From NCBI RefSeq assembly GCF_004022265.1, contig NZ_SAVB01000004.1:1-64000 (forward strand): 64,000 nt of DNA, read 5' to 3'. Both the position numbers and the translations under genes were made by a program. Each line of letters opens with the position of its first letter. Position 1 is the stretch's first letter. The notes beneath the pieces were generated by a model that was given only the letters and a program-made list of their open reading frames with translations, did not search any database and had not been told where the DNA came from. Origin of the DNA: Paenirhodobacter ferrireducens. Its GTDB lineage: Bacteria > Pseudomonadota > Alphaproteobacteria > Rhodobacterales > Rhodobacteraceae. This document shows positions 61,065 to 64,000 of the stretch, one piece after another.

Positions 61065-61313
61065 ATGACGATCGACCTTCACGGCGCCCATGCCCACAGC
61101 GCGCGCCACCGGGCGGAAATCGAGGCCAGCGACCGTTGCGGCTGCTTCTGTTGCGGCGCGGTCTTCCCGGCCTCCGAGATCCTGGACTGGGTCGATGGCG
61201 GCCAGACCGCGCTCTGCCCCCTCTGCGGGATCGATTCCGTGCTCGGGGATGCCTCGGGCCTGCGGGTGACCGATCCCGCATTCCTCACCGCGATGAACCG
61301 GCACTGGTTCTGA
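61065..61313 (+). CDS. Small zinc-ribbon protein
   Basis: An 82-residue cytoplasmic protein with a CxCxxC...CxxC arrangement: CGCFCCGAVFPASEI and TALCPLCGIDSVLGD, which would bind one zinc. It begins MTIDLHGAHAHSARH and ends FLTAMNRHWF. Family members are widespread in Rhodobacterales with no assigned role. It lies between the ilvD terminator and a convergent repeat/terminator. Confidence 0.75.
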   Translation: MTIDLHGAHAHSARHRAEIEASDRCGCFCCGAVFPASEILDWVDGGQTALCPLCGIDSVLGDASGLRVTDPAFLTAMNRHWF

Positions 61314-61328
61314 ACCCGGCCCTTTCAT

Positions 61329-61370
61329 CTTGCCGCAAATACCTCGGGGGTCCGGGGGCAGCGCCCCCGG
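61329..61370 (+). repeat. Intergenic repeat/terminator element, copy 3
   Basis: AAATACCTCGGGGGT (with CTTGCCGC before it) followed by an 8-bp stem CCGGGGGC-AGC-GCCCCCGG. It matches the pair at 15654-15760 in sequence and position (between convergent genes). Confidence 0.6.
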
Positions 61371-61381
61371 CCGGCGCCCAC

Positions 61382-61777
61382 TCAGAGATAGCGACCGGCG
61401 CGTTCGAGCACCTCGATCTGATAGCCATCCGGGTCGGCGATGAAGAAGAAGCGGGCGATCACCGTGCCCGCCGGGGCGAAATCGACGATCTTGCGCGGTG
61501 CCAGCCCCGCCGCCTCCATCCGCGCATGCTCGGCCGCGACGTCCTCGACCGACACCGCCAGATGGCCATAGCCGTTGCCCAGATCGTAAGGCTCGGCCCG
61601 ACCCTTGTTCACCGTCAGCTCCAGCTCAAACGTGCTTTCCGCATTCGCCAGATAGATCAGCGAGAACTCGGGAAAGTCGAGCCGCTCGGCCGCGGTCAGC
61701 CCGAAGGCCGCCTCGTAGAACGCCAGCGAGCGCGCCTCGTCGAACACGCGGATCATCGAATGGATCATCTTGGCCAT
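61382..61777 (-). CDS. Glyoxalase/VOC-family protein (GloA-like)
   Basis: A 131-residue VOC-fold protein close to lactoylglutathione lyase (GloA, about 135 residues). MIHSMIRVFDEARSLAFYEA, NAESTFELELTVNKG, GNGYGHLAVSVEDV and FFIADPDGYQIEVLE carry the expected metal ligands (His near the start, Glu in FELEL, His in GYGHLA, Glu in QIEVLE). It would convert the methylglyoxal-glutathione adduct. It is downstream of the mntH gene on the same strand with about 50 bases between. Confidence 0.85.
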   Translation of the reverse strand: MAKMIHSMIRVFDEARSLAFYEAAFGLTAAERLDFPEFSLIYLANAESTFELELTVNKGRAEPYDLGNGYGHLAVSVEDVAAEHARMEAAGLAPRKIVDFAPAGTVIARFFFIADPDGYQIEVLERAGRYL

Positions 61778-61828
61778 GTCTGCCCTCCGTTTTGCTCCTG
61801 TCTGTCAGGGGCGCGGGCGAAGGGCAAG

Positions 61829-63127
61829 TCAGGCCTGCAGGAAGGGGACCGGCACGCCGAAGGCCTGGGCCAGCAGCACGAAGTTCAGGCACAGCACGAC
61901 CAGCGCGCCCGCCCCGGCGGCGATGCGCACCTTCAACCCCGAGACGAAATCGCCCATCACCGAGCGCTGCGCCGTCAGCCACAGCAGCGCCAGCATCGGC
62001 ACCGGCAGCGCGATCGACAGCACCACCTGGCTCATCACCAGCGCCTCGGTGGCGTTTACCCCCGCCAGCACCACGGCAAAGGCCGGCACCATCGTCACCG
62101 CCCGCCGCAGCCAGAGCGGAACGCTGATCCGCAGGAAGCCCTGCATGATCATCTGCCCCGCCATCGTGCCGACGACCGAGGAGGAGATCCCCGAGGCGAT
62201 CAGCGAAACGAGGAACACCCCGGCCGAGGCCGCGCCCAGCAGCGGCGTCAGCGTGTGATAGGCGGTCTCGATCTCGGCCACCTCGGCATGGCCCTGATGG
62301 AAGGCCGAAGCCGCCATCATCACCATCGCCATGTTCACCATGCCGGCGACCGACAGCGCCACGATCACCTCGATGTTCGAGAACCGCAGCACGGCCCGAC
62401 GCTCGGTGTCGTTGCGCACCTTCGCGCGGTGCTGGGTCAGCCCCGAATGCAGATAGATCGCATGCGGCATCACCGTGGCCCCGATGATTCCGACGGCAAT
62501 CGTCAGCGCGCCGAGGTCGGGCAGAACCGGCGTCGTCAGCCCGTGCACCGCCCCGCCCCAGTCGATCGGCGCGATCAGGATCTCGGCCAGATAGCAGAGG
62601 CCGATGACGCCAACGAGCGCGCCGATGATGATCTCCATCGGGCGGAAACCGAAGGCCTCGAAGGTCAGGATCAGATAGGTGACGACCGCGGTGATCGCCA
62701 TGCCCCACAAGAGCGGGATGCCCAGAAGCAGCGACAGCCCGATCGCGCCACCGAGGAACTCGGCAAGGTCGGTGGCCATCGCCGCCACCTCGCTCACCGC
62801 CCACATCGCCATCACCAGCGGCTTCGGCAGATGCTCGCGGCTGAGTTCGGCCAGGTTCTTGCCGGTGACGATGCCCAGCTTCGCCGACAGCGCCTGGAAC
62901 AGCATGGCGATCAGGTTGGCGAACAGCACCACCCAGAGCAGCGCATAGCCATAGCCCGCCCCCGCCTGGATGTTCGTCGCGTAATTGCCCGGGTCCATGT
63001 AGGCGACCGAGGCGATCACCGCCGGGCCGAGGAACACCAGCCACACCCGCGGCCCGCGGATCCTTCCATGGATCGCGGCGGTCATCACCGTCTGCGTGCG
63101 TCGCGTCAGCCTGTCGCTCGGTTCCAT
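61829..63127 (-). CDS. mntH: Manganese transporter MntH (Nramp family)
   Basis: A 432-residue Nramp transporter with about 11 hydrophobic helices. The metal-site motifs are intact: VAYMDPGNYATNIQAG (DPGN, helix 1) and GATVMPHAIYLHSGL (MPH, helix 6). It imports Mn2+ using the proton gradient. ATG 63127 has GGGAG upstream. A MntR-type operator lies 41 bases upstream, and the regulator gene is divergent. Confidence 0.94.
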   Translation of the reverse strand: MEPSDRLTRRTQTVMTAAIHGRIRGPRVWLVFLGPAVIASVAYMDPGNYATNIQAGAGYGYALLWVVLFANLIAMLFQALSAKLGIVTGKNLAELSREHLPKPLVMAMWAVSEVAAMATDLAEFLGGAIGLSLLLGIPLLWGMAITAVVTYLILTFEAFGFRPMEIIIGALVGVIGLCYLAEILIAPIDWGGAVHGLTTPVLPDLGALTIAVGIIGATVMPHAIYLHSGLTQHRAKVRNDTERRAVLRFSNIEVIVALSVAGMVNMAMVMMAASAFHQGHAEVAEIETAYHTLTPLLGAASAGVFLVSLIASGISSSVVGTMAGQMIMQGFLRISVPLWLRRAVTMVPAFAVVLAGVNATEALVMSQVVLSIALPVPMLALLWLTAQRSVMGDFVSGLKVRIAAGAGALVVLCLNFVLLAQAFGVPVPFLQA

Positions 63128-63167
63128 GGCGCTCCCTGCTCTCCCGGATTGCTCGGCCGGAATTTAA

Positions 63168-63177
63168 AGCCTCGGCT
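63168..63177. promoter_or_regulatory. MntR-type operator near mntH
   Basis: AGCC-TC-GGCT, an inverted repeat with the flanks TTTAA on one side and ACACTT on the other. The same core in opposite orientation occurs at 63237-63246, and the shared stretch covers AGCCGAGGCT plus neighbouring TGTAAA/TTTAAA-type flanks. Confidence 0.65.
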
Positions 63178-63236
63178 ACACTTCTGTCAAACGGCTTCCT
63201 TGCCGGCCGCAACCTTTCACACGGTTTTCAAGGTGA

Positions 63237-63246
63237 AGCCGAGGCT
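63237..63246. promoter_or_regulatory. MntR-type operator near mntR
   Basis: AGCC-GA-GGCT with flank TGTAAAGTG, 28 bases before the mntR start. Together with 63168 it forms a pair of operators in the mntH-mntR gap, so the regulator probably controls itself and mntH. Confidence 0.65.
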
Positions 63247-63273
63247 GTAAAGTGTTCCGCACCGGAGGATCCC

Positions 63274-63732
63274 ATGACAGAGCACACCCAGACCGACGAC
63301 GCCGGGACCACCCCCGCCACGTCCGCCCGCTTCAGCCAGGCGCGTGCCGCCCAGTCGATGGCGGTGCTAGAGGATTACGCCGAGATGATCGACGACCTCA
63401 CCGCCGAGATGGGCGAGGCGCGGATCACCGACATCGCGGCGCGAATGGGGGTGACGCATCCGACGGCGACGAAGGCGGTGGCGCGGCTCAAGCGCGAGGG
63501 GCTGGCGAATTCGCGCCCCTATCGCGGTGTGTTCCTGACCGAGGCGGGCGCGGCGCTGGCTGCACGGGTGCGGGCGCGACACCGGGTGGTGGTCGACCTG
63601 CTTGTTGCCGTGGGCGTGCCGAACGAGACCGCCGAGCTTGATGCCGAGGGGCTCGAGCATCACGTCTCGGAGGTCACGCTGCGGGCCTTCGAGGCCTTCC
63701 TCGACGCGGCGCGCGGCGGCAGCGCGGCCTGA
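63274..63732 (+). CDS. mntR: Manganese-responsive regulator MntR
   Basis: A 152-residue DtxR/MntR-family repressor. The winged helix is in ITDIAARMGVTHPTATKAVA and LKREGLANSRPYRGVFLTEA. The metal-dimerisation domain follows: RVRARHRVVVDLLVAVGVPN then AELDAEGLEHHVSEVTLRAF, with the metal-site His/Glu/His residues. E. coli-type MntR has a similar N-terminal extension. GGAGGATCCC precedes ATG 63274. Confidence 0.9.
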   Translation: MTEHTQTDDAGTTPATSARFSQARAAQSMAVLEDYAEMIDDLTAEMGEARITDIAARMGVTHPTATKAVARLKREGLANSRPYRGVFLTEAGAALAARVRARHRVVVDLLVAVGVPNETAELDAEGLEHHVSEVTLRAFEAFLDAARGGSAA

Positions 63733-63934
63733 CCCGGCCCGGGCGTGACGCCGCGGCAACGCCGCCACATCGGCGACACAGAGCCCTCTTGCGAAATGCC
63801 GGCTTTCGGTCACACTTGCGTGAGGGCTGAAGCTTTTCGGCCCGCCGTTCCCGGGGCGGGCGAACGGAATTTCGACACTTCTGACAGGCCCGGCGCAGCC
63901 GGGAACTTCGTTCCAAAAGGATCACAGCAGCATC

Positions 63935-64000
63935 ATGCACTTCAGAAACGCAACCGTGGCGAGCCTCGTGCTTCTCACCCTGTCCGCCGGCGCCAGCTTC
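63935..64000 (+). CDS. Secreted protein, N-terminal fragment (runs off window)
   Basis: Twenty-two codons starting MHFRNATVASLVLLTLSAGA: a signal peptide with a basic start and a hydrophobic core. AAAAGGA lies upstream. The product cannot be identified. It follows mntR on the same strand after about 200 bases that contain a GC-rich hairpin but no gene. Confidence 0.6.
   Translation, partial: MHFRNATVASLVLLTLSAGASF

Noticed and set aside
1-64000. CRISPR arrays
   Set aside because: No regularly spaced direct repeats with unique spacers were seen; the only regular arrays are coding repeats at 34.4-36.5 kb.

Overview
The window is high-GC DNA with an alphaproteobacterial, Rhodobacteraceae-like gene complement: a Tad/Cpa pilus locus, a NikKMLQO nickel transporter like that of Rhodobacter relatives, a class II ribonucleotide reductase, a DUF1489 protein and an MntH/MntR pair. 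The species cannot be fixed from sequence alone.

Bases 1-12.7 kb form an accessory island, visibly more AT-rich over 4.5-8.5 and 10.3-11.7 kb. It holds the edge of an IS3-family element that cuts off a TnsA-like gene, a large SF1 helicase with a nuclease-like insertion and zinc fingers, a Hachiman anti-phage system (hamA-hamB), a GNAT acetyltransferase, an intact IS1182-type element with a 4-bp target duplication, and an unrecognised two-gene operon (a small ADP-ribosyltransferase-like protein plus a four-cysteine protein). That last pair is the best candidate here for an undescribed defence or toxin-type module.

Bases 12.7-21 kb are chromosomal: nrdJ with two mutually exclusive leader hairpins, DUF1489, SseB-like, a uracil-DNA glycosylase-family protein, a KpsT/KpsE capsule-export pair and a YhiN-type flavoprotein. 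A tRNA-Gln(UUG) gene at 21.07 kb is followed by a decayed patch (21.3-23.1 kb): a broken metallophosphoesterase, an IS3-family (IS407-group-like) element interrupted by several short hairpin inserts, and the tail of an IS481-type transposase.

Bases 23.5-52 kb form one large surface-attachment region. Minus-strand genes encode a fasciclin-domain protein, TadE, CpaD and the CpaC secretin, a complete type I secretion system (adaptor, ABC exporter, TolC-like pore) and two proteins with BapA-prefix-like N termini, one of them extremely repetitive. Plus-strand genes encode TadG-like, TadD-like, CpaB, CpaE, CpaF, TadB, TadC, two hybrid histidine kinases and a LuxR-type response regulator. A short Omp85-like protein, a TPR/glycosyltransferase-like protein and a degenerate receiver protein follow. 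Three divergent intergenic regions in this block share an ATAC-N4-GTAT box, suggesting common control, perhaps by the response regulator. No Flp pilin or prepilin peptidase gene was found in the window.

Bases 52.4-64 kb are housekeeping and metal homeostasis: a lipoprotein, a DUF455 ferritin-like protein, a YegD-type Hsp70 relative, NikR divergent from nikKMLQO with a NikR-type operator between them, ilvD, a small zinc-ribbon protein, a glyoxalase-family protein, and mntH/mntR divergent around two identical-core operators. A secreted protein begins at the right edge.
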